Origin: Adineta ricciae
Lineage: Eukaryota > Rotifera > Eurotatoria > Adinetida > Adinetidae
Length of the DNA stretch: 64,000 bases
Direction: 5' to 3'
Assembly (NCBI GenBank): GCA_905250025.1
Contig: CAJNOJ010000055.1
Coordinates: forward strand, 248,001-312,000
This document shows positions 23,589-33,945 of the stretch, in pieces. The notes under the pieces are model-generated. The model had not been told where the DNA came from. It made no database searches and worked only from the letters and a program-made list of their open reading frames with translations. Numbering within the stretch: the stretch's first letter is position 1; every line of letters starts with the position of its first letter. The position numbers were made by a program, and so were the translations under genes.

Positions 23589-24524
23589 ATGCGTCGACAT
23601 AGACAAATAGCTCTACTGGGATATCCTGGTGTGGGAAAATCATCCATTGCTCATCACTTCGTTTACAGCCAATTTTACAACGAATATGATCCAAACATAA
23701 AAACAAGTAAGACAAATAACTTGTTAACATCGAACGATGTTTGGTTTTTTAGATCTTCAACATCAGTGCGTGATTGGAGGTGAACAATATGATTTAGTCA
23801 TTGTTGACAATGCTGGATCAGATCAATATTCAATTAATCATAGTGATTTCGATAATAGTGATGCTTATATTCTTATCTATGCGATCGATGATCGACAAAG
23901 GTTAGTTGAAGATCTGTATTTTCTAGTGTTCTCTAAATATGTTCTTGCATTTAGTTTTGAAATGGTATCGAAAATTCGAGATAAGATTATTTCAACAAGT
24001 GCTTCACTTCGGTATGAAAGCTTTTCTCATATTTGATGATTCGAATAGTTCACCGATGTTTATTCTTGCTCATTTTAGCATACCTGTAGTGCTGGTGGGG
24101 AATAAAATCGATCGAAAAGATGAACGGTAGGAATCGAATCGCTTAGTTTGGATCTTTGAACACGATGAATATCTTAATTTAGAGTTGTCTCAACGGAAGA
24201 GGGTCGTTCATTAGCTCGTGCATGGAATGTGCACTATATCGAAGCATCGGCGATGGATTTTGAGGTAAACAGAGAATGTCGGATATTTATTTTCTGAATC
24301 TTGTTCAATAGGCTGTGAAGAAAATGTTCGAGAAATGTATTCAGTCGATGAATAACATTGATCCGACAGACAATGAACTTCAAGAAACTTCAGTCAAAGC
24401 GCGTCCAAATGAAATCAGCTCTCCCGTATCGTCTCCCTTATCATCTCGGAATGGTTTCAATCGGAAGTCGAACGGGAATACAGCAGGGAAAGATCGATCA
24501 AAACCTACATGTACTCTTTCCTAA
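23589..24524 (+). CDS. Rheb-like small GTPase
   Basis: Six exons: 23589-23706, 23753-23900, 23955-24011, 24079-24126, 24183-24264, 24312-24524; phases agree; 221 residues. G1 is 'GYPGVGKSS', effector region 'YDPNIKT', G3 'DNAGSDQYSI', G4 'GNKID', G5 'EASA'. The 'DxxGxDxYSI' block and the G1 form are those of Rheb rather than Ras, Rap or Ral. G3 is odd: DTAGQ is replaced by DNAGS, so the catalytic glutamine position is Ser. A 55-residue Ser-rich tail ends in CTLS, a CAAX box for farnesylation. Rheb activates mTORC1 on lysosomes; this divergent copy may differ in GTP hydrolysis. A poly-A signal AATAAA is near 24782. Confidence 0.85.
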
Positions 24525-25048
24525 ACGTAACCGTTTTCGTTTTATCGATGTAAATAGATTCGTGTCTCTGTACATAATTTTCTATCATTCAATCAAGAGA
24601 GTTTTTCATTACGATATGGAAAACTGTTTGCAAAGGACGGGAAGTATCATTTGGAATCTATTTGATGGAAATGATCAAATACAAATCAACGATCATAGAC
24701 TATTTTATGAGTTTTTTTTTTCTTAGTCCACAATGGGTATTACTGGACACTCGATTTTAAATGATCATTTTTTCCAAAATCAATAAAAATTCTATCATAA
24801 ACTATAATGTGCGATGAAACGACACAGATTCGGAGTATTTCATGTGGTTCGTGCTATAGATGTCTTGAAAATCGGTGCCTATGTATCTATTGAAGGAGCA
24901 AAAGAAGCATTCTAACACTTCATTTATTTTATATACATGTAGAAATCAAACAAGATATCGAATTCTATTGAGGAACAAAAGAAAACAAAAGAAAAGATGT
25001 GTAGCTTCATTTTTAGCAACATTGAATTGCGAATGCGAATACAATTTA
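24525..25048. other. Rheb-like 3' UTR and convergent spacer
   Basis: Follows the Rheb-like stop; AATAAA near 24782. The next gene converges from the other strand. Long frames here overlap the UTR and look like chance. Confidence 0.45.
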
Positions 25049-25713
25049 TTAAACATGTACACTTGTATATTGATTTTTATAATTGAGAATCAGTACTGAC
25101 CGTGGTCCAACCTCGCCAACTGGACAATCAACACCTGTAAAAAGAAAATTTCGTTTACAGAGTAACAGAAAGATTTTTACTTACATGTGATCTTATCAAT
25201 CACTAAATACCATGTTTTCTTTCTGTATGGCATTACGAACTAGATGAAATCATACGTAGATAATGTGTAAGTGATTATATCAGTATTTGCTTACTGTGTG
25301 TCCTTCACGGTAGTTGAATCTTCCATCGTAAACACGAAGAAATTCTAAACCTAATTCGTGCATCGTCACAGGTTTTATTCCTTTCATTACGTCCACTATT
25401 TTCTCAAATGTTTTCTTCCTATTATTAGCAAATGTAAATAATTAGATCATTCCGAAACACCACATACTTTCGTTCGACATGTAAATGTACAGATTCAATG
25501 ACACGACGGCGACGAACAGGTGCTGACGGCAAAGGTGATGGAGGCATGAATCTTCGAAATGAAACGGGAGCGTAAGAAAAGAATCAAGAACAATGATTAC
25601 ACTTACACAGCATAGCGAACGCTACTTTGTGTACTACATGCACTGTTTTGTCGACTACGACGAGGTGCGACAGGTGGTGGAACACCACAGAATTTCAAAC
25701 GTTGGTCAGTCAT
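25049..25713 (-). CDS. Five-exon gene of unknown function
   Basis: Exons 25713-25607, 25551-25468, 25418-25295, 25239-25185 and 25134-25049, every junction GT-AG and phases 2, 2, 0, 1 all compatible; 151 residues. The N-terminus is Pro/Arg/Ser-rich ('GVPPPVAPRRSR', 'PSAPVRRRR'). The middle is helical ('KKTFEKIVDVMKGIKP'), followed by 'LEFLRVYDGRFNYREGHTF' and 'KKTWYLVIDKITCVDCPVGEVGPRS'. No signal peptide or membrane span. I considered a doublecortin-like domain because of the 'LRVYDGR' step, but the rest does not fit. The consistent splicing is the main support for a real gene. Converges on the Rheb-like gene. Confidence 0.6.
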
Positions 25714-27453
25714 TACCGATTGTATATCACAATCAGTCGTATATATATGAATACATAGACAAAGGCAGAACAGGAAAAAAGTTTATTGGCATAGCAATAT
25801 CATAATATTGAACCAATAAGAGATTGTCCAGTAGGAATGAATGGACATTCTCTATGCGGAAAAGATGTCCCATACGAACAATATTTCTATTAAAGCGATA
25901 TTCGTAACGTTCGAGAAAAGTTTCCTTCTTATCTTTACACGTATGTGCATCATTTTTTCCAGAGTTAATTCATTACTATTTGAATGTTGCTAACCTGTGT
26001 GTTACGATTTCTCTTAAAATGACTTTGACGGCGAACGCGAGTTATGCCACCATGGAAAAAGGGGGAATTTCTCGTGTGACTTTGAGAGAAGGAAAAACAT
26101 ACAGAGAAATTGATGACAAAACTTCCAGCATTAATCATATGATACGAGAAGCGAGAACTACTTGCATTTAAATTAGTCATTAGCTCAGGTGGCAAAGTAA
26201 AAATAAAAAAAGAAGAATTTTGTTCCATCTTCCTCATGCCTGATTGTGTAAAAAGCGATACATAATAAAACCATTACTAGACAACACTTTTTACCATAAC
26301 TGATCACACAATAAAAGTGATAATAGCGCGAGATGGGAATAGGTTAGGGATCAATGATATACCGTACGAGAGGAATCGTGATCATACTTCGAATAAACTT
26401 GTTAAGATTCGATCTTCTCTCTAGTACATTGGCATTTTCTTATCTTTTCTCTCTTCCTTTCCCTTCAGTTGTCAGGCCTTTTCGTTTTTCTGTTTACGTT
26501 GATTGACGTTGGTGGATCTATTCTTTTCGAATCCTCCTTATCTGGACAACCACTGGGACGAGAATTGAAAGATGTCTCGTGTTTTTTTCAATTGTTACGT
26601 TGTTAACACGATTTTCTAAATGGAACTATCGAACGCTTGAAGTTAACAATTGATATCGAGTTCCTGAACGAAATTGCCTCGCACCGAACCTATGTTAATG
26701 GCCGTAGTCGAATGAGACATGAATGTCTTATTCAGATGAGTCACTGATGAAAAACAAAGAAAAATTTTCACATTAACGCAATTTTTCTCTCTCTGATGAA
26801 CACGAAGTAACAGTTGCAAATTAATTTTTCTTTCTCTCATTGAGATCTTTAAAAAAAAGAAAATTGAAGAAAACCATTACATGTTCGCGTTCAAAAAGAA
26901 AAGAAGTTTCCGACAGTTGATGCTGTATTTACAAGAGGAAGTAAAAGAAAAAGTTGTAACTAACACAAAATGGAATAAACTAGTATGAGAAATAAACAAT
27001 ATTTTGTTAGAATAGGAGGTGAAAGCAGGTAGGTTTTTAAAATATATATTACCGATCGACAGCTATGTACTTTGAATGTCATCGCATTGTTTTTTCCTTT
27101 CTCATGAGAAGTTTCTAATGCGAATAATAGATGCATCATTTTCTCTTGTTCTAATTGATAAAATGTGATCATAGAGATGTTTTTCTGGATTGTAGTAACC
27201 GAAAAACAAAGGTTCGCTGTTGACAGATCATTAAGAACAAAACTCAATTCAATACAACAAGTCCTCCACTCTTTACATTTGTCTTTTATTTTGTACAGCA
27301 AACTTCGCATCTATTGTTCTCATTCAAATCTTTTCTTTTTTTGTGGAAACCATTCAGATCTAAATGATTCTCTTTTTGTTAGTTCAAACCAGTCTTATCC
27401 GCATTATGTGCTGGTAGTAATTACTGAATTGAGTTTTCTTAGATTTCTAGTAT
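25714..27453. other. 1.7-kb region without a recognised gene
   Basis: Short frames on both strands have no domain, no codon pattern and no convincing splice sites. The right end has acceptor-like pyrimidine-AG sequence just before the Hv1 ATG (near 27450), so a 5' UTR exon of Hv1 may lie here. Confidence 0.45.
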
Positions 27454-28493
27454 ATGAAACTCGACGAATCAACGATTTATGTCGCTCCGACGCCGTTCGC
27501 AGATTCATCAGCACATGTTGAGGATGTGCCTAATACGTATGAAAATGAAGTTACATCTGCAAAGCCGATAAGTAAATGGGCAAAAGTGAGAACTCTTAAC
27601 CGCCAAATTGTACCTCGTACATCACAAGGAGAAATCAAATTAAATAGTATTATCGATGAACTGAAGAGAATTTCTTTGGAAGAACGAGAACCTTCGCAAG
27701 ATGAACAGGCTCTTATAACAACTCCACTGGGCTCTTTGAGAGCGTTTCGCCGACGAATAACAAATTATCTTCAACAACCAACGTTCCATTACATTGTTAT
27801 TTTGTTAGTCGTTACAGATCTAATCGTTGTTCTCGTCGATCTGGTGCTCGGTATGTTCAGTTAAACCAAAAGAAAAACATTAATTCAAACTATTCTTTGT
27901 TACTCTGTTTAGCACAATTGTCTTCGCCATGTTTGACCGACGAGGAGATGAAAGAATACAATATAACTGAGCAACGTGATACATGTTTACTCGAACACTC
28001 GGATAGTTTGGTCCGCGCTGACTTGTTTCTATTCTATTTCTCTGTTTTACTACTGACTTTATTTGTCGCCGAAGTTTTCATTTCATTCTACGGATTTGGA
28101 TGGAGATATTTTCAAAATCCATTGTATCTACTCGATGGACTAATCGTATGTGCGTCTTTTGTAATGGAACTATATTTTCATTATGGTCAAATAGGCAGAG
28201 CAGGACGTGCTGCAGCTGCTATTGTTATTCTACGCTTGTGGAAAATCGTTCGAGCTATTCACGCTGTTGCTCATTCGATAACTTTGAAGAATCGCCTGCT
28301 AATGAAAAAAATTCAAGAAGCAAAAGATATTTTATTAGAGGAAAAACAACAGACACAGCAAGCGATGGAAAAGCAAGAAATTCAAATTCAATATTACACT
28401 GATATATTAACTTCGCTGGGTAAATTACCCACCACTAAACAGCTTGATAAGCATATTAGTCATATATTGGAGGAAAAAAACAAACCGGTTTAG
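27454..28493 (+). CDS. HVCN1: Voltage-gated proton channel Hv1
   Basis: Two exons, 27454-27850 and 27913-28493, phase 1, 325 residues. A cytosolic N-terminus of about 105 residues precedes four membrane helices and no pore domain. S1 has the selectivity aspartate in 'VVTDLIVVLVDL'. S2 is 'FYFSVLLLTLFVAEVF', S3 'LYLLDGLIVCASFV', and S4 'ILRLWKIVRAIHAV', whose RxWRxxR pattern carries Lys at the second charge. A long coiled coil after S4 ('EAKDILLEEKQQTQQAMEKQEIQ' region) fits the dimerising helix of Hv1. It extrudes protons on depolarisation. The S1-S2 loop is long and contains two cysteines. Confidence 0.92.
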
Positions 28494-28610
28494 TTTTCTC
28501 TATATTCTTCTATCAAATAAATACATATGAGAAGTTTTTTTTTAAAACCCAAGATCAACCAATCGTTTGAAGAGAGTTATAGTTAGAAAACATTGACGAT
28601 ATGATATTTT

Positions 28611-29279
28611 TTACTGCTTACTCTGTTGTTCTAATAGTAAGTCAACATAAGCACATTTTACATGATTTTTTTCTTCAATGCCTATTTTTTCACACAAATC
28701 CTTGGCAATCAGTTGCCCTTGTTCTGCTGTTTGATCGTCACGTAGGACAACTTCGAGTTCAATGAAAATTGTTGATTCAAGACCTTTGACCCGATCAAGA
28801 TGTATTCGTGTTTGTCCCTGGCCAGTTAAGAGTACTGTTCGGTCTTTATCAATTTGACCACGAATTCCACCCATTGCCAATGACAAAACTTTCTGAATAC
28901 GAAAAGACATTCTGCGTCAATTGATGTTCGGTTGTTTTTTCTTAATATTTCTCACTTTCAATTCATCTGGATGAGAAATAGGCGCGATTGAATAGTCGGA
29001 AAGTTTTGGAACTGCTAATGATGCAACATCATTTCGTTCGTAGTAGATCAATTGAGCTGGAGAATCCTGTGCAAGATGAGAATATTTTTCTTGGTTCCAG
29101 TTCAGTTCAAATCGTACTTGTTCAATTCGTAGTTTAAGTCTACCGCCAGTTGGACAGGCAAAAAAAGTATCACTCTGATTCAAGTGACGGGGAGGACCGT
29201 CCGCTAACGGTTGAATACGGCTGATTAGTTCATCAAGAGTACCATCGATACGGGCTTTGATTTCAACATTTCGCGGCAT
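28611..29279 (-). CDS. CYTH-domain (CyaB-like) triphosphate tunnel protein
   Basis: Three exons, 29279-29118, 29066-28956 and 28892-28611, phase 0 at both junctions, 184 residues. 'RNVEIKAR' at the N-terminus is the CYTH entry motif. 'GRLKLRI', 'AQLIYYERND', 'GQGQTRIHLDRVKGL' and 'FIELEVVL' follow in family order and supply the basic and acidic tunnel residues. CYTH proteins cleave or cyclise triphosphates (thiamine triphosphatase, class IV adenylate cyclase, tripolyphosphatase); the substrate cannot be fixed. The first intron is 51 nt and open in frame; removing it restores the 'LRI..D..AQLIYYER' spacing of the family. An 18-bp element lies 99 nt upstream of the ATG. Confidence 0.88.
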
Positions 29280-29377
29280 TGTTTAAGAAAATAAAATAGT
29301 CATTCTAGTTTATGTGTGACTGGTTGTCAGACAGATTATATACATCATAGTAGAGGTGAAGAAACCTGGTTATTAAC

Positions 29378-29395
29378 AGGGTTCGCTAGTTATCA
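29378..29395 (-). promoter_or_regulatory. 18-bp repeated element upstream of CYTH gene
   Basis: On the minus strand it reads TGATAACTAGCGAACCCT, 99 nt upstream of the CYTH ATG. An identical 18-bp copy sits upstream of SNRNP35. A promoter or 5' UTR element is inferred. Confidence 0.5.
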
Positions 29396-29541
29396 TTGGA
29401 GTCAAGTTTTTCGTATATCTTCTATTATGTTGATATCAGGTGTTTTGTATGCAGGTTCGTGAAGATTGTACAAAAAAAGTTTAGTTAGTGAAATAGTGAC
29501 TTTATTTCGTATATTATATTTTGAACTATGTAAATCTAATC

Positions 29542-30063
29542 TCATTTGGATTCATCTCGTTGTTTTTCTAAGTATTTCCATCGTTGTTTAACTTCATCGT
29601 TGACATGATACGGTTGTTTAAATGGTCTTTGACTACCTCCAAATCTCAATTGTCCTGATTCTTTTCTACCTCCAAAGCCACCTCCGCAACGTCTTGGTTT
29701 CCAACCCACGAGCTTTTTCGAAGCAACGTCTTCGACTAACAACAAATGTCCATTGAATTGATATTCCTTCTTCCGATCAACTTTGCCGTCGAGAAATGCA
29801 TAACCTTTCGATTCTCGTGTTACAATATCACGTATAAGTTCGATTCGAGATGCAGTAGGAAAGATTTTTGCTAAATCATCTTCTGTACAAGTTGGTGGAA
29901 TATGTCCGATGAATAAAGTCGATGGCGAGCGATGTGGACGCTTATATTTTGATTGATAAGCACGAACCAGCGCTCGATCATGTGGAACTAGATCAGTTCC
30001 ATCGATTGAACCAGACATTTGAGGATCATAAAATCCCCATTGAAAACATGTTGAACGATACAT
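29542..30063 (-). CDS. SNRNP35: U11/U12 snRNP 35 kDa protein
   Basis: Intronless, 173 residues from the ATG at 30063; the frame stays open further upstream but has no ATG there, and the family aligns from this one. The N-terminal signature 'FYDPQMSGSIDGTD' with 'PHDRA' is specific to U11/U12-35K. The RRM has RNP2 'LFIGHI' and RNP1 'SKGYAFLD'. After it come 'LVGWKPRRCGGGFGGRKESGQLRFGG', in pieces, the hallmark glycine-rich motif of this protein. It is a component of the U11/U12 di-snRNP of the minor spliceosome. The end of the RRM is about eight residues shorter than in human, and the Arg-rich tail is missing. Confidence 0.92.
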   Translation of the reverse strand: MYRSTCFQWGFYDPQMSGSIDGTDLVPHDRALVRAYQSKYKRPHRSPSTLFIGHIPPTCTEDDLAKIFPTASRIELIRDIVTRESKGYAFLDGKVDRKKEYQFNGHLLLVEDVASKKLVGWKPRRCGGGFGGRKESGQLRFGGSQRPFKQPYHVNDEVKQRWKYLEKQRDESK

Positions 30064-30178
30064 GATCTGAAATTGACGCTCTAGCTTTGATGCCGATATT
30101 TTACGTAGCCAGTCGTCCACAGTAAATATAAAGTTTCATTCATCGATATAACATGGATGTTTTCAGAGCAGTGTAAAA

Positions 30179-30196
30179 AGGGTTCGCTAGTTATCA
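30179..30196 (-). promoter_or_regulatory. 18-bp repeated element upstream of SNRNP35
   Basis: Identical to 29378-29395, same orientation, 116 nt upstream of the SNRNP35 ATG. A 13-bp core copy occurs at 55477-55489 on the other strand. Confidence 0.5.
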
Positions 30197-30624
30197 ACGC
30201 ATCTGAACAATACCACTAACTTCTCGAGAATGGGTGAGTGAAAATCAAACAGAACACTCCCAGCAGACCTTTATTCATGGAAGGACAGTTAGTTTGAGTT
30301 GGAAGATACGAGAACAGCTTTAATGACTGGTTTCTTTTTTAAACTACAGTTATCTTCGTTTATTTCGAAATAGTCGGAAGATGATGAGACAAACCTTGTG
30401 TATTTCCTTTTTGTTAGGATACAAACATTTTAGTCTCTTGTATGATCTACTCATAGCTTAATTCGTTATCTTTCACGCTCGAAATACGACTAAAGAGAAT
30501 GTTTTCAGTCGGCTTTGCAATGATTGAATATGTTTCAGACATGCTTTTAATCATAAAATTCTTTTTCGAGAAAGAGACAGGATAGTTTATCAACAAAATC
30601 TATGGGACAAAAGAAAATGTTAAT
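30197..30624. other. Intergenic, nothing recognised
   Basis: Spacer between the repeated element and the acyl carrier protein stop codon. No coding signal or recognisable structure. Confidence 0.4.
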
Positions 30625-31128
30625 CTAATGGTGATGTGCTCGTTCAGCAGCTGCTTTGGCTTCTTCCATGTATTCCTTTCCAGCTGAGACTGGTTCCACG
30701 TGTTCGTAAACATCGTATTTGTCGCATAAATACTGAATGATATGTCGAGGTGTTACAAAATGATCCGAATCCACATCAGGAATTTCCGTCCAGAATTCAT
30801 CTTCTAATGCCGCTGTAATTTCCACAATGTCCAATGAATCAAGACCAAGATCTTGAGCAAACTTAGAATCCAATTGTAAAGCATTTCCATCGATTTTGTC
30901 AAATAGACGTAAGACAAGCATCACACGACTTTCGATCATTGGATAAGTATAGTGAACGTGTGATTGACGGACTGGAATATGATTGATGATCATTGACGGT
31001 TGACGCTGTTTCTCATTGAAACTGACAAGAGTCGGTTTGAAGAATAACGAACGACGAGGAAGAGTGCCGATCACGGGTCGTATGAACGATGAAGTCCGTG
31101 TTAGCAAACGAAATGTTGATGAAAGCAT
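30625..31128 (-). CDS. NDUFAB1: Mitochondrial acyl carrier protein
   Basis: Intronless, 167 residues. The ATG at 31128 was chosen because the longer frame opens with TTG. The N-terminus is rich in Arg, Ser and hydrophobic residues with no acids ('FRLLTRTSSFIR'), a mitochondrial presequence. The ACP core has 'LGLDSLDIVEI', in which the serine carries 4'-phosphopantetheine, then 'ALEDEF' and 'IPDVDSD'. It works in mitochondrial fatty acid and lipoate synthesis and, with LYR proteins, in complex I and Fe-S assembly. The C-terminal extension after 'CDKYDVYEH' is Ala-rich and ends in His residues, longer than usual. Confidence 0.93.
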   Translation of the reverse strand: MLSSTFRLLTRTSSFIRPVIGTLPRRSLFFKPTLVSFNEKQRQPSMIINHIPVRQSHVHYTYPMIESRVMLVLRLFDKIDGNALQLDSKFAQDLGLDSLDIVEITAALEDEFWTEIPDVDSDHFVTPRHIIQYLCDKYDVYEHVEPVSAGKEYMEEAKAAAERAHHH

Positions 31129-32001
31129 CGTTATATCGACCAAGAAATATGAAAAGTTTTTAGAAATCAAAGTTATGACAAAAGATATAAAAATTCACTA
31201 AACGAATAGTATAGCAAACATCGCATAGCATCAATTTTCTTTTTCTCATTGACGCGATCTTCGTCCCATTGGATTATATCATACAAGTTTTGTCATAGAT
31301 GTCGCTCGCGGCTTTCCTCTCATAAGCTTCAGGAAAATTGTTGATACTCATTGTTTGATTTATCATTAACAACTAACACAGAAACTAGTTTCTTAACCTC
31401 AGTGTCCAACAGTCACACACTTTCGATGGTAAAATTTCGAGCACGGTACCTTTTTTCTGAGTGAACAAAACACAACAGATGTACCCTTATTTTCCTGCGA
31501 CACCTGATTAACAATCAATGATTTAATTCTCGTGTTTCTATTCATTCGTGAAATATAGTGATCGAAATAATACAGATCAGTTTTTCTAATAATAAAGGGT
31601 GCCTATGTAGCAATGGAGGATAAAATCCAGCTTCTTCGAAAATATCATAATTATCATCATCCGATCTTGTAGTACTTGACGCGTCGACTACTTTCAGCGA
31701 ATTATAAAATCCATAGTAGAAAAATAGCAACTTGAACATACAGTATTCTCATGTATAAGATTTTAACGTTCTTGTCTCTGCCTCATATCTCTTTTATTTG
31801 AGGTAAAGATATAGAATTTACACGTGAATGTGTTTCTTTTTCTTGATCACGAATATAATCAATTACTGATCGTCAAAGAACTATACATACAACGCAAGCA
31901 AAAGGATGAATGTGATTGGGACATGTGCTACAGCAGAACAATGTTTGATTCATTTCTGAAAAATACGTATATTTATTTAGACGAAAAACAACAATAGAAA
32001 A
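31129..32001. other. Spacer with a possible small frame
   Basis: Minus strand 31739-31542 has an ATG-started 65-codon frame with a hydrophobic start ('FKLLFFYYGFY') and the segment 'FYPPLLHRHPLL'. It could be a small secreted peptide, but nothing else supports it. The rest shows no gene. Confidence 0.25.
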
Positions 32002-32621
32002 TTATGATTTTTTCAGTGCTTGATAAAATCCCGTATGATAGCCAGCTAAGTACCACGACATCAACGTTGCCGATAAACTATCATTATCTTCATTCGAAGG
32101 TATATTTGGAAATGGAGGCAGAGGAAGAGGAGGAGGTGGTGGTGCCGGTGTCGGTAATGAAATAGAAGTTGATACGTCGTGTTCTTCCATTGGTGACAAT
32201 ATGTCTTGTTGATCATCATCTGTTCGTATCTGAAGATCGCTTAGCAGATGAATTTCTTCGTTACCGTATTCATCGAAAGAAACCGTACATGACGACGCAT
32301 CAATAGTCACAATTGTCGCTTTGTACAAAAGACTATCTTCACTATATGGACACAAACACGAATCTCCCACCTTCCATTGATCAGTTTCGGCAGGCAATGG
32401 AGAATCATTGACCATTTCAACAGAATCAGTTGCTGAAACACTACAGAGAGATTTATAGAAACAGTTCATTCTATTTACTTGAATTCGATCGATGATGCTG
32501 GTTGTTGATCAATAACTTCACGAAGTTTATCAGACGAAATTGCGCTCGCAAAAGCACGGCACAAGAAGAAATCATCATTGACGGAAGGAATGGTTTTTAC
32601 AACGTTACTTGCACTCGCCAT
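32002..32621 (-). CDS. SMN1: Survival motor neuron protein
   Basis: Two exons, 32621-32479 and 32440-32002, phase 2, 193 residues. The 38-nt intron is among the shortest in the window. The Tudor domain spans about residues 65-120 ('WKVGDSCLCPYSEDS', 'SFDEYGNEE'), which binds symmetric dimethyl-arginine on Sm proteins. A polyproline stretch follows, then the C-terminal YG box 'LMSWYLAGYHTGFYQ', which drives oligomerisation. The order N-terminal Gemin2-binding helix, Tudor, polyPro, YG box is that of SMN, at about two thirds the human length. It assembles Sm rings on snRNAs. An AG acceptor (TTTTCAG) touches the ATG directly. RABGGTA ends 134 nt upstream on the same strand. Confidence 0.93.
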
Positions 32622-32755
32622 CTGAAAATCGATAAACAGATACGATCATTTCGAAAGAAGATTTCTATCAATGAAAGAGAACTCGTTTTCGCGTTTATTG
32701 TAACAACATTTTCGAACAATCACCGTCTTTTAAACAAATAAATAAAAAATATAAA

Positions 32756-33748
32756 TTAAATTTGATCTCGATAAAACTGCGCTCGATCACAATCGATCTC
32801 ATTAGCCAATTGTACTAAATAGCATTTCCTTTTCTCGTCTCGAATCTTCTTTTCTTTCCATAATTGACATAATGCTAACATACACCATCTATTTCTTGGT
32901 TCAACTTCATCCAACTCCTCTAATGGTTTGATGTGTTTATCTTCACTAATTGCGTCGCTACCCAATTGTTTAAATAACAACCAGCGAAGATAAAACCAAG
33001 CAGCTTGATCCCAACAATCGGTATAAACCGCATTCAAAACCAATTCCCATTCTAATGAGAGAACTGCCGAGCGACGAGCGGGACTCTGGTCAAGAAGTTT
33101 ATCAAGATATTTCGAACGATAATGCCACGCAGAATAATTCGATAGGTTACGGCCGATGGTTGCATGAAGAAATTCTAATTCTTGATCATAGAATGGTTCT
33201 AAATCAGTCGATGATGTCGGCGGGCAAAGTTGTTCAAGAAGATAATATCGGTATGCCCAACAATGAAAATTTCGTTCGTCGAGCTCTAGAAAAGCGCAAT
33301 TCCAAGATTCTCTCATTCATCCTATAGAAGGCTTACCTAAATATTTTTTACATAATCCCAATTCATTTTTGTAAAGATTCACATTGAATTTTTCTCTCAA
33401 CTGTTTCAGACACCATTGCCTTTGATACCAACAAGAATAAGATTTCGGATTCGATTGCAAACATCTCTGTGTGACAGAGAGTTCTTTCTCAAGAAAATCT
33501 TTCTCTTGTTCGTGATCGATTTTCAAAAGTGCTTCTCTGCGAACATTCCACAATGTAAAACAGTCCGGATGTTCACTGAGAACATTTTCAGTTGATTTTA
33601 AAAGAACCAATGGGTCCGCCGTTTGACGATTAGTTAGAATATTTTCATATTCGGATAAGTATAAGCGAAGTTTCTCTGCTCGTTCACGCTCGCGTGCAGC
33701 TTTTTGCTCAGCCGATGTTCGCACTTTCACCTGTCCATGAACAGACAT
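32756..33748 (-). CDS. RABGGTA: Rab geranylgeranyltransferase subunit alpha
   Basis: Two exons, 33748-33337 and 33285-32756, phase 1, 313 residues; 51-nt intron. The start 'MSVHGQVKVRTSAEQ' matches the family, followed by prenyltransferase alpha repeats: 'FTLWNVRREALL', 'YSCWYQRQWCL', 'FHCWAYRYYLL', 'YSAWHYRSKYL', 'QAAWFYLRWLL'. The five W-x-x-R helical repeats form the crescent that cups the beta subunit. The Ig-like and leucine-rich domains of the mammalian protein are missing, as in yeast. With RABGGTB and REP it attaches geranylgeranyl groups to Rab C-termini. Lies between RPS14 and SMN in the same direction. Confidence 0.93.
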
Positions 33749-33945
33749 CTAGAAATGAAATAACCTACCGTGAGAAAAGAAAAGCATCAAGATGAAAAAT
33801 AAAACGGCTTTTAGAATTCTTCTTTCTTTCTCGTTGGTGTCTTTTTTGTTATTTATTTTATTTTCATAAAAAATCCAAACAATAATAAACACACAAAATA
33901 TTCAGAAGAATATTGATTGATTGTGTGTAATATATCGGATGATTT

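Noticed and set aside
29378..29395. Repeated element as the spliced leader or a tRNA B box
   Set aside because: It starts GGTTCG like a B box but the rest does not fit, there is no A box or cloverleaf around it, and it does not resemble the bdelloid spliced leader as I remember it.
30064..30120. N-terminal extension of the SNRNP35 frame
   Set aside because: The frame is open but has no ATG; the family's N-terminus aligns with the ATG at 30063.
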